64,000 nucleotides of DNA. Origin: an uncultured Bacteroidota bacterium. GTDB lineage: Bacteria; Bacteroidota; Bacteroidia; Flavobacteriales; Flavobacteriaceae. Positions 9,356 to 18,009 of this stretch are shown here, one piece after another. Position numbers and translations under genes: made by a program. The DNA lies in NCBI GenBank assembly GCA_913062555.1, contig CAJXVU010000015.1, forward strand, positions 1 to 64,000. The letters run 5' to 3'. Every line of letters starts with the position of its first letter. Within the stretch, counting starts at the first letter, position 1. The notes beneath the pieces were generated by a model. It searched no databases. It was not told the origin of the DNA and worked only from the letters and a program-made list of their open reading frames with translations.

Positions 9356-10150
9356 TTACTTTCCAGAAATATTGGAGTTAACAATTTCATCAATTATATA
9401 CAACAGGCTATCTGCATGCTTTCGCAAATCTCTATACCCCCGCCTCTTTGTAAATAATGGCAGATAAGTAGATATCAGAAGTTTTCTTAAATAATCTGAA
9501 GACCTAATTTCATCAGCATTTAACGCATTATTAAGTCTTTGTTTAATTTTTATTTCATCGAATTCATTGTCAAACATTAAAAGCTCTTGCAAGGCCAGGC
9601 CATCAACAATGTTCACACTTAACTGGGTATACAAATCTAGAAAATGGGCCCGTTGTATGACGTCACTATCAATTACATTTTCGACCTTCCGTTTATAGTC
9701 TAATAGAGAGCGAAGAAGGCGTTGGTTCTCTATTAATTTTAGGCCATTGGTATTAAATAAATCTTCGATAGCCGATTTATTTGGATCAAAAGTATAATAG
9801 GTAGAAATAGTCTGTACATCTGTCGCAAATTGCAGCGAATCCTCTATTGGTGCAAGATTATTTTCAAGGAAAACAGTTAAACGTGCTCTGGCCTTGAACT
9901 GATTTTCAATTCTAGGAAACCAAAAATCATCCAGCTGCATGAGGTCCTTTTCAATATCATGACGAAGGTTAACCACAGAATTATTGGCTGCCTTTACACT
10001 AGTAATATGTGCAATTCTCGAATTAAGAATCAAAGCAATCAAAATTCCAATAACCACTAACAGTATTTCACCAATAGCATATTTAAGATATTTGCCTGTT
10101 TTATTTTCATTAAGGAGTTGTTGTCTAAAACGTCTAAAAAAGTGTATCAT
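9356..10150 (-). CDS. DUF6090 family membrane protein (copy 1)
   Basis: A 264-residue protein with the family hallmark: amphipathic MIHFFRRFRQQLLNENKTGK, then a single membrane helix (YAIGEILLVVIGILIAL) at residues about 24-43, then a long mostly helical extracytoplasmic domain. The function of the family is unknown; it is found in multiple copies in many Flavobacteriia. This copy departs from its paralogues after the helix (LNSRIAHI in place of SINNWNEE), so it lacks the usual NNW motif. It is separated from the DUF6090 trio at 12.9-15.2 kb by three other genes. Confidence 0.85.
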   Translation of the reverse strand: MIHFFRRFRQQLLNENKTGKYLKYAIGEILLVVIGILIALILNSRIAHITSVKAANNSVVNLRHDIEKDLMQLDDFWFPRIENQFKARARLTVFLENNLAPIEDSLQFATDVQTISTYYTFDPNKSAIEDLFNTNGLKLIENQRLLRSLLDYKRKVENVIDSDVIQRAHFLDLYTQLSVNIVDGLALQELLMFDNEFDEIKIKQRLNNALNADEIRSSDYLRKLLISTYLPLFTKRRGYRDLRKHADSLLYIIDEIVNSNISGK

Positions 10151-10205
10151 AGAAAGTTAGTTAGTAAACTAAAGATACAGAATAATAAATTTAGAAAATT
10201 TTAAG

Positions 10206-10238
10206 CAAAAAAACCACCTAGTTCCCTAGATGGCTTTT
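10206..10238 (-). terminator. Terminator after the SHOCT-like gene
   Basis: On the minus strand an imperfect stem (GCCATCTAG / CTAGGTGG) is followed by a run of seven T. It lies about 35 bases after the stop at 10271. Confidence 0.75.
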
Positions 10239-10270
10239 GTTTTAAATACAAAATTTTATATCTCTACTAA

Positions 10271-10894
10271 TTATTGCTCTCCTTTTAGAATTGGAGATAG
10301 TTTAAGCTTAATCGCGTCATATTCTTCTTTTGTCATAACTTCAAGCTCATATAATTTTTTAGCTTCCAAAAGCTTTTCCATTGCTTCTGCCTTAGTCATT
10401 GGAGCATTTAAATTAACGATTTCTCGTCTATCTAATGCCTTTTGAAAATTAAGGATATGTCCATAATCTCCAGTGCAAACTTTACCCCCATTTTCTAGTG
10501 TAAAGTTCACGATAAGGTCTTTTGACTTTTTATGAAGTTTAATCTCACTAATAATAATAGCCGTATTACTCCATGATGGTTCTAAACCACCTTCACAAGC
10601 ACTAGACTGCATGATGCTAAATCTATCACCAAATATTTGAGTAAAATTAACAGCCGTATTTTCCACTTTCTCATAGTCTGAGTTTGATGGTTTTCCCAAA
10701 ATTAAAATGCTCCCCTTTTTCAGGACCGTTCCATCTTCAAGAATTAATACATTAACCAAAGCTCTAACTTTATGTTTCTTGGCGTTAACGCTTCTCACAC
10801 TTTCCATATAAATAGTGTCGTGTGACGCCTTTTTTTGGCCATAACTAACGCTTATCATCATAAGAATCAGGAGAGTTAAAATAGTGTTTTTCAT
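10271..10894 (-). CDS. Secreted protein with SHOCT-like C-terminus, unknown function
   Basis: The protein has 207 residues from the ATG at 10894, chosen because it begins a clean signal peptide (LILMMISVSYGQ). The middle, about residues 30-150, is beta-rich and unfamiliar: LILEDGTVLKKGSILILGKP suggests a small barrel. The C-terminal 40 residues (AMEKLLEAKKLYELEVMTKE then EYDAIKLKL) resemble the SHOCT motif, a short helix pair with a conserved hydrophobic spacing. SHOCT is often an oligomerisation tag. The open frame continues upstream into the end of the serine hydrolase gene, but that extension has no family support. Confidence 0.75.
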   Translation of the reverse strand: MKNTILTLLILMMISVSYGQKKASHDTIYMESVRSVNAKKHKVRALVNVLILEDGTVLKKGSILILGKPSNSDYEKVENTAVNFTQIFGDRFSIMQSSACEGGLEPSWSNTAIIISEIKLHKKSKDLIVNFTLENGGKVCTGDYGHILNFQKALDRREIVNLNAPMTKAEAMEKLLEAKKLYELEVMTKEEYDAIKLKLSPILKGEQ

Positions 10895-10949
10895 TATACT
10901 AGTTGGTTTAAAGTTTTTCAAATATAAGGAGAAATAATTACCTCCAATA

Positions 10950-12143
10950 TTAAGCTCCGAAATTATCCGCAACAATTTTCTTTATTTTTTTATTTAAGGA
11001 TTTCATTCCATTATAGTTGGTGTGTTCTAAAACGATAACCACCAAATCATCTTCCAAATATTGTATTAGCCCTGTACTAAACCCATTCCATCTTCCTTGA
11101 TGATAGATGGTGTTTTGCCCTTTAGTATTAATCCTAAACCCAAAACCATATGGCACTTTTCTACCTCTAGTAGTTTCTCCTTTAGAGTACATAAGTCCTA
11201 CTGACTCTTTAGAAAGTAGTTTTCCATTATTTAGGCCAAGTGTCCACTTAAACAAATCTTCACTAGTAGCATAAACATTTTTATCCCCTACAATGGCGTC
11301 ATTTACTGTACTTCCAATTTTTAGATGTTTCCAACCTCTATACAGTCTATACCCAGTCAATTGATTTTCCCTAATAGGATCATTTTCATAACTATACACA
11401 AATGAATTTTTCATTTCTAGGGGGTCAAAAATATTCTTTTGTACAAAACTACTAAAGCTAGTACCAGAAATTTTTTCAACAATAGAAGCCAATACAAAGT
11501 AGCCTGTATTAGAATAATCAAATCTACGACCTGGTTTAAAGTATCGCTGTACATTACTAGACTCTAGCAATGCCATCATTTCACCATTAGTAGGTGCTTT
11601 TTCTTGTTCCCATTTATGCTCTGCAACCCAATAATAATTTGGCAATCCAGCAGTGTGATTTAGTAAGTTTTTAATGGTCACATGTTCATAAGGGAAGCCC
11701 GGAAAATAGTTGTTTACAGTATCCGTAAGCTGAATTTGATTCCGCTCATACAATAGCATAATAGCTGCTGCGGTGAACTGTTTACTTAGTGACGCCAATT
11801 GAAATACTGAGGCCTCATTTAGTGGCTCTTTCTTTCTAAAATCTGCATACCCAATTTGATTACTGTACAGGATTTTTCCGTTTTTCGCTACTAATAATGA
11901 GCCGTGAAAATCATGTCTTTTATTAATACGCTTCAATAAGGAATCTAATTTATGACTCACTTTTTGCGTTTCTGCCTTCGGATGTCGCTCTATTAAGATG
12001 GGCTTTTCCTCCTCAATTGAAGCGGTGGTTGCATTGGTTATTTTTATCTCATCAATCTTTAAAGCTTCGGACTTCGTACTAAGTATAAAACCACTCACAA
12101 GAAGGATGAGGGCTATACTTATAAATTTAATATATTTTTTCAT
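10950..12143 (-). CDS. Serine hydrolase, class C beta-lactamase / PBP-like
   Basis: A 397-residue exported protein with an uncleaved-type N-terminal hydrophobic segment. The beta-lactamase fold motifs are present: SxxK as Ser118-Leu-Ser-Lys121, YSN in RFDYSNTGYF, and HQGRWNGF standing in for the third KTG-like box. Such proteins act as periplasmic esterases, D-amino peptidases or carboxypeptidases, rarely as true beta-lactamases. Length is normal for the family. It is probably transcribed with the SHOCT-tailed gene 55 bases downstream. There are two more members of this superfamily in the window (52668 and 55598), not close copies. Confidence 0.9.
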   Translation of the reverse strand: MKKYIKFISIALILLVSGFILSTKSEALKIDEIKITNATTASIEEEKPILIERHPKAETQKVSHKLDSLLKRINKRHDFHGSLLVAKNGKILYSNQIGYADFRKKEPLNEASVFQLASLSKQFTAAAIMLLYERNQIQLTDTVNNYFPGFPYEHVTIKNLLNHTAGLPNYYWVAEHKWEQEKAPTNGEMMALLESSNVQRYFKPGRRFDYSNTGYFVLASIVEKISGTSFSSFVQKNIFDPLEMKNSFVYSYENDPIRENQLTGYRLYRGWKHLKIGSTVNDAIVGDKNVYATSEDLFKWTLGLNNGKLLSKESVGLMYSKGETTRGRKVPYGFGFRINTKGQNTIYHQGRWNGFSTGLIQYLEDDLVVIVLEHTNYNGMKSLNKKIKKIVADNFGA

Positions 12144-12246
12144 GTACGGCTTTGAAGTTCAACACGGCAAATTAACAATCAATCCTAAACATTCAAAATC
12201 TATTTGATTTTTAACATAATTTTTCGATTTTGGAAGGACTCTAATA

Positions 12247-12312
12247 AAACAAAAAAAGTCCCATATAACTGTTGAACTTTTTGCGTTGCTCTTCCTAAAA
12301 GACTCTCTTAGA
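12247..12312 (-). repeat. Decayed copy of tRNA-Asn tail plus terminator (copy B)
   Basis: This stretch aligns by eye over about 65 bases with 15281-15344, the 3' end of tRNA-Asn and its terminator, in the same orientation. Shared blocks include ACAAAAAAAGTCC, CTGTTGAACTTTTT, TGCTC, TCCT, AGACTC and TTAG. The tRNA part can no longer fold, and the terminator stem has several mismatches. It has the look of an old duplicated attachment-type site. Confidence 0.65.
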
Positions 12313-12385
12313 GTTATTAGCCTCTTATTTGGAAAAGAATGTTTTAATTCTTAAATTACAATTTAAGTATCTAAATTTTAAAATT

Positions 12386-12808
12386 ATGGATAATGCCATC
12401 TGTATTAAAATCACAAAAAAATGGCTAATATATTCTTTAGGCTTTTTTTTAATATTATTAACCAATATTGGTTGTGGAACACCAAAACAGGCAACTTCAA
12501 CACAATTTAGTCTTAATCAAAGTTGTTATTTATCACGTTATAAAGGACAAACAAATAAATATTTTTCTTCTCGAATTATTGTCAACAGTAATTATATAAC
12601 TAATCTGAAAATTTTAGGTGCTGATGGTCTTCCTCCAGGTATTGTTTTGAATGACAAACGAGGGGTATTAGAAGGGACACCCACAAAAGCGGGCTTCTAC
12701 AACATCTCTGTTCGATATAATGACTTATATAAAGGAACTCCCAATTATGGCATAACAGGAGAATGGACTCAAAACTTTGAAATCTCTATTTACGACAAAC
12801 TCAACTAA
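12386..12808 (+). CDS. Small lipoprotein with putative Ig (He_PIG) domain
   Basis: The 140-residue reading from 12386 is preferred over a longer one because it places the lipoprotein box (LLTNIGC) near the start after a Lys-rich tip. The mature part is one domain matching the putative Ig family He_PIG: GADGLPPGIVLNDKRGVLEG then TPTKAGFYNISVRYND, the classic GLPPGL...GTPT-G pattern. These domains mediate surface adhesion or protein contacts. It is alone on the plus strand, between the decayed tRNA-tail repeat and the DUF6090 trio, inside the suspected island. Confidence 0.8.
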   Translation: MDNAICIKITKKWLIYSLGFFLILLTNIGCGTPKQATSTQFSLNQSCYLSRYKGQTNKYFSSRIIVNSNYITNLKILGADGLPPGIVLNDKRGVLEGTPTKAGFYNISVRYNDLYKGTPNYGITGEWTQNFEISIYDKLN

Positions 12809-12821
12809 TAAATTTAGCGGA

Positions 12822-12870
12822 TTCTAAGTACAAAAATTTCGAACATTGCTGTTGAACTTTTTTTCTCTCC
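12822..12870 (-). repeat. Third copy of the tRNA-Asn terminator element (copy C)
   Basis: The stretch shares GTACAAAAA, AACATT and CTGTTGAACTTTTTTTCTCT with the terminator of tRNA-Asn at 15281-15322, same orientation, but has no tRNA portion. It sits at the 3' end of the last DUF6090 gene of the trio and may act as its terminator, though the stem is imperfect. Confidence 0.65.
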
Positions 12871-13653
12871 TTATTGTAAATATTCACTTCGAATTAATGA
12901 ATCAAGTTTGATATTCATGTCTAGAGCCTGAACCGCTCTTTTATAATTGTTTTCATCAACAGTTCGGACTTTGGACATTGAATTCAATGCAATCTTTATA
13001 TCGAAGTCATCATAGCTCTGCAATTTCAAATCATTTGGATAAGCAACCTTATTCATATCTTCTTTATGTACAATTGCACTATCCTTTAAATGTTCCACCC
13101 TGTATAGATCATACATCTTATCATTAAGTAAAATGTCGTTATTTATAAAATGATTGCTCCGACTACTTTCGTTGAATCTTATTGACTCTCTCATATAAAC
13201 ATCATAATCCAGTACTGCATCAGAAATTTCTTGTTTATTAATCAGTCCAAAGCCCCCTGAGTTTCTTAGTTGAGATATTGTTCTATCATGATAAGAAATA
13301 AGAATTCCATTAGTGTAAAGAAGTAAAAAATGATAGATTCTTTTCTCCCTTCCTTGTAGTGGTCTTTTTTGTAACTCGGAAAAAAGTGAATCATTGTAAA
13401 TTACAGGTATTGGTCCAAAATCCACATTATTTATAAGATCAATTCTGTCTTTGGCCAAGTCACTAAGTAAGCTCTTCATGTATTGTTTTTCTACTTCAGC
13501 TACTTTTTTCTCCTCATTCCAATTATTAATACTCAATGCAATGAGAATACCAATTACCACCAATACAATCTCACCAATAGCATATTTAAGGTATTTTCCA
13601 GTCTTGTTCTCACTCATAAGGTTATAGCGTATTTTTCTAAAGAATTTAATCAT
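12871..13653 (-). CDS. DUF6090 family membrane protein (copy 2)
   Basis: This 260-residue protein opens with MIKFFRKIRYNLMSENKTGK, then one membrane helix (YAIGEIVLVVIGILIAL) and the conserved NNWNEE motif, then a helical domain rich in charged residues. Its ATG overlaps the stop of copy 3 by 4 bases (ATGA arrangement), so the two are translationally coupled. Function is not known for the family. The N-terminal 45 residues are nearly identical among the copies here while the outer domains differ strongly, a pattern expected when only the anchor is held constant. Confidence 0.87.
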   Translation of the reverse strand: MIKFFRKIRYNLMSENKTGKYLKYAIGEIVLVVIGILIALSINNWNEEKKVAEVEKQYMKSLLSDLAKDRIDLINNVDFGPIPVIYNDSLFSELQKRPLQGREKRIYHFLLLYTNGILISYHDRTISQLRNSGGFGLINKQEISDAVLDYDVYMRESIRFNESSRSNHFINNDILLNDKMYDLYRVEHLKDSAIVHKEDMNKVAYPNDLKLQSYDDFDIKIALNSMSKVRTVDENNYKRAVQALDMNIKLDSLIRSEYLQ

Positions 13654-14405
13654 ATTTCAAGTTCTTTTTCTATCAATTTTATAAGATCTTTTATTTCCTT
13701 TAATAAATTAATACGATTTGTTATAGCGTCATCTGTCATGACTAATTTTATTGCAATTGCGTTTATGAATTTTTGGTTTTGAAGTAATAACATATAGTCA
13801 TTATTTGCACCATAATCGACATTATAGGTGTTTGGAAGTGTCTTTAGGGTTTGAACAAAATTTAACCCTTCAATCGCAAAATCATCAAAACGAAGTTGTT
13901 GTACGCTAAGCCTATCTTCTAATTGACGATCTAAGTCAATAATTTTATTTTCTAACAAGGTGAATCCATTTCTTATTATTTCATTTGATATGAGTCCTGT
14001 TTCTCCAGCACTTTTTAAATCCATATATGCATATATTACAGGCGCATTCGATTTAATATTAAAGATAATTTCATGAAATATAGAATCTTTATTCTGGAGG
14101 TTTATTAACTCTTTATGTCCTTGCCTCCCACTTAATACTAATTCAAAGGCTTTAATACTTTGCTGTTCATCTTCAATAAATGTCACAGACATTCTTTCAG
14201 CTTGCTTAAGATCTTTCAACAAGGTGAATAAAATTTTTGTTTCCTTTTGCTCTTGAATCTTGTTTACATTCCAATTATTAATACTTAAAGCAATTAATAT
14301 CCCAATAACAACCAATACAATCTCCCCTATTGCATATTTAAGGTACTTACCTGTTTTACCTTCACCTAGTAACTGAAAACGTATTTTACGGAAGAATTTA
14401 ATCAT
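13650..14405 (-). CDS. DUF6090 family membrane protein (copy 3)
   Basis: The 251-residue reading starts at the ATG at 14405, which aligns with the other copies (MIKFFRKIRFQLLGEGKTGK); an ATG 33 bases earlier adds an odd MSMNSRLNKSK tail. It has the usual single helix and SINNWN motif, then a long helical region with an early KETKILFTLLKDLKQAERM coiled-coil-like stretch. It is the middle gene of a three-gene leftward run (copy 4 is 39 bases upstream; copy 2 overlaps by 4 bases). The three proteins may form a hetero-assembly; this is inference from coupling only. Confidence 0.87.
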   Translation of the reverse strand: MIKFFRKIRFQLLGEGKTGKYLKYAIGEIVLVVIGILIALSINNWNVNKIQEQKETKILFTLLKDLKQAERMSVTFIEDEQQSIKAFELVLSGRQGHKELINLQNKDSIFHEIIFNIKSNAPVIYAYMDLKSAGETGLISNEIIRNGFTLLENKIIDLDRQLEDRLSVQQLRFDDFAIEGLNFVQTLKTLPNTYNVDYGANNDYMLLLQNQKFINAIAIKLVMTDDAITNRINLLKEIKDLIKLIEKELEI

Positions 14406-14444
14406 TTTAGATTTATTTAATCTCGAGTTCATGCTCAATAAGAG

Positions 14445-15230
14445 CTATAATGTTTTTGATTCATTATTAATCATCCTAAGGATATCTTCTGCTAAAGTAA
14501 TTGCCATAGAAGAATTTTCAGATCGATATTTTGCTGGACTTATCATTTCTTTCATTCTAATTAATATAAGTTCATTACTTTTTACAAATCCAATAAAATC
14601 ATCCACCTTGGAAGTATCGGTTACCAGTATTCCAAAATTATCTCTCAAAAACTCTCTCCATGTCCTAGTCAAACGTTCGTTCCAATCTTGTTGCTGGAAG
14701 TGTGCGTCCACAAAACTGTAGTATGAATTAATAGCTTTTTTAAGTGATTCATTTGTAATTGCAGAAAATAATCCAACATTTTTCAATTCATCTATCACAT
14801 TCTTATTGATGACTATCTTCGGATTCTCTCCAGAATAACGTAAAGTAAGCTCCATAAAGTTTCTATTAATCGTATCTGGATATGATTCTTTCCAAATTGC
14901 CATTTCCTCATATTTAGGGAGCGGTTCAATATTCAAGGGAGTACTGCCTGTTCTTTTTAACAAATATTGTAATGAATTAAAACGGAACTCATGAACTGCT
15001 GCTGTACCCTTGAGATAATCTAAGTCCTGATTGATCGCCTCAACCAAACTATTCAGTAATAATTCGATTTGTTTATCTACCTTTCTTTCCTCATTCCAAT
15101 TATTAATACTCAAAGCAATTAATATCCCAATAACCACCAACACAATCTCTCCAATAGCATAAAGCATGTACTTACTAAACTTGTTTTGAGATACTAGTTG
15201 TTGGCGAATACGCCTAAAGAATTTAATCAT
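14445..15230 (-). CDS. DUF6090 family membrane protein (copy 4)
   Basis: A 261-residue protein with the family N-terminus (MIKFFRRIRQQLVSQNKFSK), one membrane helix and the SINNWNEE motif. It differs from copies 1-3 in having FSKYMLY where they have TGKYLKY. The extracytoplasmic part is helical with several Trp residues (FQQQDWNERLTRTWREF). It is the first gene of the trio and lies just after tRNA-Asn and its terminator, so it must have its own promoter in the roughly 50 bases between. Confidence 0.87.
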   Translation of the reverse strand: MIKFFRRIRQQLVSQNKFSKYMLYAIGEIVLVVIGILIALSINNWNEERKVDKQIELLLNSLVEAINQDLDYLKGTAAVHEFRFNSLQYLLKRTGSTPLNIEPLPKYEEMAIWKESYPDTINRNFMELTLRYSGENPKIVINKNVIDELKNVGLFSAITNESLKKAINSYYSFVDAHFQQQDWNERLTRTWREFLRDNFGILVTDTSKVDDFIGFVKSNELILIRMKEMISPAKYRSENSSMAITLAEDILRMINNESKTL

Positions 15231-15280
15231 GATTGGTTGGTTAGAATCTTAAAGATACAGAAATTCTAAAAAGGTGAGTT

Positions 15281-15344
15281 TTAGGTACAAAAAAAGTCCA
15301 ACATTTCTGTTGAACTTTTTTTCTCTGCTCCTCCTCTAAGACTC
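15281..15344 (-). repeat. tRNA-Asn tail plus terminator, reference copy (copy A)
   Basis: This is the functional version of the element repeated at 12247 and 12822. It covers the last 17 bases of tRNA-Asn and the following hairpin. The DUF6090 trio lies between this copy and copy C; the trio plus the Ig-like lipoprotein lie between this copy and copy B. Confidence 0.65.
15289..15322 (-). terminator. tRNA-Asn terminator
   Basis: On the minus strand the hairpin GTTCAACA-gaaa-TGTTGGAC is flanked by an A run and followed by seven T. It begins 6 bases past the 3' end of tRNA-Asn. Confidence 0.85.
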
Positions 15345-15401
15345 GAACTTAGGACCCTCTGATTAACAGTCAGATGCTCTAACCAACTGAGCTAAGGAGG
15401 A
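15328..15401 (-). tRNA. tRNA-Asn (GTT)
   Basis: The 74-base minus-strand sequence folds as a full cloverleaf: acceptor stem TCCTCCT/AGGAGGA, D-arm GCTC/GAGC, anticodon stem TCTGA/TCAGA with loop CTGTTAA (anticodon GTT), and T-arm CTAAG/CTTAG with loop TTCGAGT. The discriminator is G. CCA is not encoded (CAG follows), so it must be added after transcription. The 3' end is copied in decayed form at 12247-12312. Confidence 0.97.
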
Positions 15402-15472
15402 CTGTTATTTCGCTTTAGCGAGCGCAAATATATGTATATTTTTAAATACTACAACTATATTTTTAAAAAATA

Positions 15473-16813
15473 TTAATTAAATATTGCTTTAAAAATATCG
15501 TTGCCATTTGCAAACAGTACTAGGGCTATTAAAATAAAGAACCCTACCATTTGTGCATACTCCATAAATTTATCTCCTGGCTTTCTTCCAGACACCATTT
15601 CATACAATAAAAACATGACATGACCTCCGTCTAAGGCAGGAATTGGTAGTAGATTTAAAACCCCTAACATTATTGATAAAAAGGCGGTAAGACTCCAAAA
15701 TGCTGGCCAGCTCCAAGTGGCCGGGAAAATATCAAAAATAGCCTTAAAACCTCCCACACCTTTATAGGCGCCAGTCTCTGGGCTAAATATAGCTCCTAGC
15801 TGCTCCCAATAAGAGACGACCTTCTCTTTAAACTTTGTAGCTCCACCTCCAAAACTCTCTAGAAAAGTGTATTCCTTTTGAGTGATTTCAAAGTAACCCA
15901 GTTCTGCAAACCTCGTTTTATGATCGGCTGGATAAATTCCTAATTTTCCGTCTTGGTCAACTTTAAGTTCTCTTTTTAGTGTTTGGTCTCCTCTTAATAT
16001 GTCAATAGATATTGTTTGCCCTTTTAGCGGTTCTAATTTTGTGCTTGCTTGATCAAAATACCTTAGTTCTTCATTATTAATTGATGTAATAATATCACCT
16101 TGTTTCAAATCTGCACCCTTATTTAATGAAGAATCCGATACTGTTCCTACCATAAAAGGGATTCTAAGATTAAATAAAGACCTTGTCCCGCTTGATGATA
16201 ACTGCCCAAGAAAATCTATAGGTAAATCTATTTTTTTATCTTCACCACTTCTGTTAATAACAAAAGACTGGGCTCCTATTAGATATTTAAATATTTCAGA
16301 ATGTGAATTTATCTCGTTCCCATTTATAGAAACAACTTTGTCTCCAGTCTTAAAACCTAAATCAACTAATAACGGACTTTCAATCCAATAACCATCTTTC
16401 AAACTTTCAGAAGAAAAATCAGTATCTCCATAAGCAAAGGATAAAAAGACATATATAACATAGGCTAAAATAAAGTTCACAGTCACACCACCAAGCATAA
16501 TAATTAATCGCTGCCAGGATGGTTTAGATCTAAACTCCCATGGTTGTGGTGGTTTTGCCATTTGCTCCTTATCCATACTCTCATCAATCATCCCAGATAT
16601 TTTCACATACCCTCCAAGTGGTAACCAACCGATCCCGTATACTGTATCTCCTATTTTCTTTTTAAACAAAGAATACTTTATATCAAAAAACAAGTAAAAT
16701 TTTTCTACTCTGGTCTTAAATATTTTAGCCGGGATAAAGTGTCCCATTTCGTGTAAAACAATCAATAAGGAAAGACTCAATAAAAATTGAGATATTTTAA
16801 TAACAAACTCCAT
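15473..16813 (-). CDS. rseP: RIP metalloprotease RseP (site-2 protease)
   Basis: The 446-residue inner-membrane protease has the zinc motif HEMGH at residues 21-25 in the first helix and the third metal ligand region PIPALDGGH near residue 395. PDZ-type domains fall between about 130 and 290 (GFKTGDKVVSINGNEI, then ADLKQGDIITSINNEE). The length is normal. It cuts membrane-bound anti-sigma factors and leftover signal peptides. In Bacteroidota the partner is usually an ECF-type anti-sigma; no such gene is in this window. It is a single-gene unit upstream of tRNA-Asn on the same strand. Confidence 0.95.
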   Translation of the reverse strand: MEFVIKISQFLLSLSLLIVLHEMGHFIPAKIFKTRVEKFYLFFDIKYSLFKKKIGDTVYGIGWLPLGGYVKISGMIDESMDKEQMAKPPQPWEFRSKPSWQRLIIMLGGVTVNFILAYVIYVFLSFAYGDTDFSSESLKDGYWIESPLLVDLGFKTGDKVVSINGNEINSHSEIFKYLIGAQSFVINRSGEDKKIDLPIDFLGQLSSSGTRSLFNLRIPFMVGTVSDSSLNKGADLKQGDIITSINNEELRYFDQASTKLEPLKGQTISIDILRGDQTLKRELKVDQDGKLGIYPADHKTRFAELGYFEITQKEYTFLESFGGGATKFKEKVVSYWEQLGAIFSPETGAYKGVGGFKAIFDIFPATWSWPAFWSLTAFLSIMLGVLNLLPIPALDGGHVMFLLYEMVSGRKPGDKFMEYAQMVGFFILIALVLFANGNDIFKAIFN

Positions 16814-17055
16814 GTATCTTTAATCAAAATTTATAAACGCACAAAAGTAAAGCTTTAATGCTACATTAGAAAACTTAATAACACCGCTTTAGGCTTTTAA
16901 CACCGTTTTATGAAGCAAAACATCTAAATATTCGCCAAATTCATTAACGCAATCGTTGTTTAATCTTGAATATCTACTTGTTGCTTAAAAAGCATTTTCT
17001 AAAATAATTATACCGTATTTTTGCATTAAATATTGAAAATAATTATCACAATTAA

Positions 17056-17730
17056 ATGCTAGATTTTTTCAAAAAATACAAATTCTTCGGAATATGCCTT
17101 TTCATATTATCCGTTGTTATCGTCTCTATTATCTATAATATTTTAGATGTTAAAAAACCCTTACCTATATATCAACCCGCAACGGTTAATGCCGAATTGG
17201 TAGACAGCACAATTCAGTATCAAAAAAAATACCATCATATTGCAGATTTTAGTCTTATTAATCAAAATGGGGAAACCATTACTCAGGATGACTATAAAGA
17301 CAAGATTTATGTGGCCGATTTCTTTTTCACGACCTGCCAAACCATATGTCCAATAATGACGACTAATATGCATGCCATCCAGCAAGAAATTATGGCTGAT
17401 GATGACGTAATGTTATTGTCACACACAGTAACTCCGGAAATTGATACTGTTGCCCAATTAAAAAGATATGCGGATAACAAAGGTGTTGATGCTAGCAAAT
17501 GGAATTTGGTGACCGGTGATAAAAAAGAAATTTATGAACTGGCAAGGAAATCGTATATGGCAGTAAAAGATAATGGCGATGGTGGGCCTTTTGATATGAT
17601 CCATACCGAAAATTTTATACTTATTGATAAAAAGCGTCAAATTCGTGGATTTTACGATGGGACTAGCCTTGAAGATATCGATCGTTTAATGGCTGATATA
17701 AAAAATTTAAAAGCATCGTACAAAGACTAA
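17056..17730 (+). CDS. SCO1/SenC family copper chaperone / thiol-disulfide protein
   Basis: A 224-residue protein held by one N-terminal membrane helix (residues about 10-28) with a thioredoxin-like periplasmic domain. The copper-binding motif CxxxC is at Cys94 and Cys98 (FFFTTCQTICPIM), and the matching His is His183 (DMIHTENF). SCO proteins deliver copper to the CuA site of cytochrome c oxidase or reduce its cysteines. Here it directly precedes feoA by 27 bases on the same strand, so it may be co-transcribed with the ferrous iron importer. A TATTTTTG box near 17029 could be its promoter. Confidence 0.92.
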   Translation: MLDFFKKYKFFGICLFILSVVIVSIIYNILDVKKPLPIYQPATVNAELVDSTIQYQKKYHHIADFSLINQNGETITQDDYKDKIYVADFFFTTCQTICPIMTTNMHAIQQEIMADDDVMLLSHTVTPEIDTVAQLKRYADNKGVDASKWNLVTGDKKEIYELARKSYMAVKDNGDGGPFDMIHTENFILIDKKRQIRGFYDGTSLEDIDRLMADIKNLKASYKD

Positions 17731-17757
17731 TCTTTTTACTATTTTTGCTTCTTTAAA

Positions 17758-18009
17758 ATGAATCTAAATAAGATGGGGTTGACAATAGCAGATTTAAAAA
17801 AAGGAGAGCGTGGTATAATTTCGGATATTTCTTCCAAAAACATTCCTCTGAAACTATTAGAAATGGGATGTCTCCCAGGAAACATAGTTGAATTACTTCA
17901 AGTTGCTCCTTATGCAGACCCAATGTATCTCAATATAAATGGCAGCCATCTTGCCATTAGAAAAGAAACTGCAGCACTAATTTTTATCGATAAATTGTCG
18001 CATGAGTAA
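17758..18009 (+). CDS. feoA: FeoA, ferrous iron transport SH3-like protein
   Basis: An 83-residue cytoplasmic protein with the FeoA fold: LADLKKGERG-type start (IADLKKGERGIISDI), LLEMGCLPGNIVELL and a C-terminal GSHLAIRKETAALI strand. It is thought to bind FeoB and influence GTP-dependent iron uptake. It overlaps feoB by 8 bases, giving tight coupling. Confidence 0.95.
   Translation: MNLNKMGLTIADLKKGERGIISDISSKNIPLKLLEMGCLPGNIVELLQVAPYADPMYLNINGSHLAIRKETAALIFIDKLSHE

Noticed and set aside
12871-15230. DUF6090 trio as a toxin-antitoxin or defence operon
   Set aside because: No nuclease, nucleotide-binding or known effector motif is visible; only the anchor and helical outer domains can be seen.
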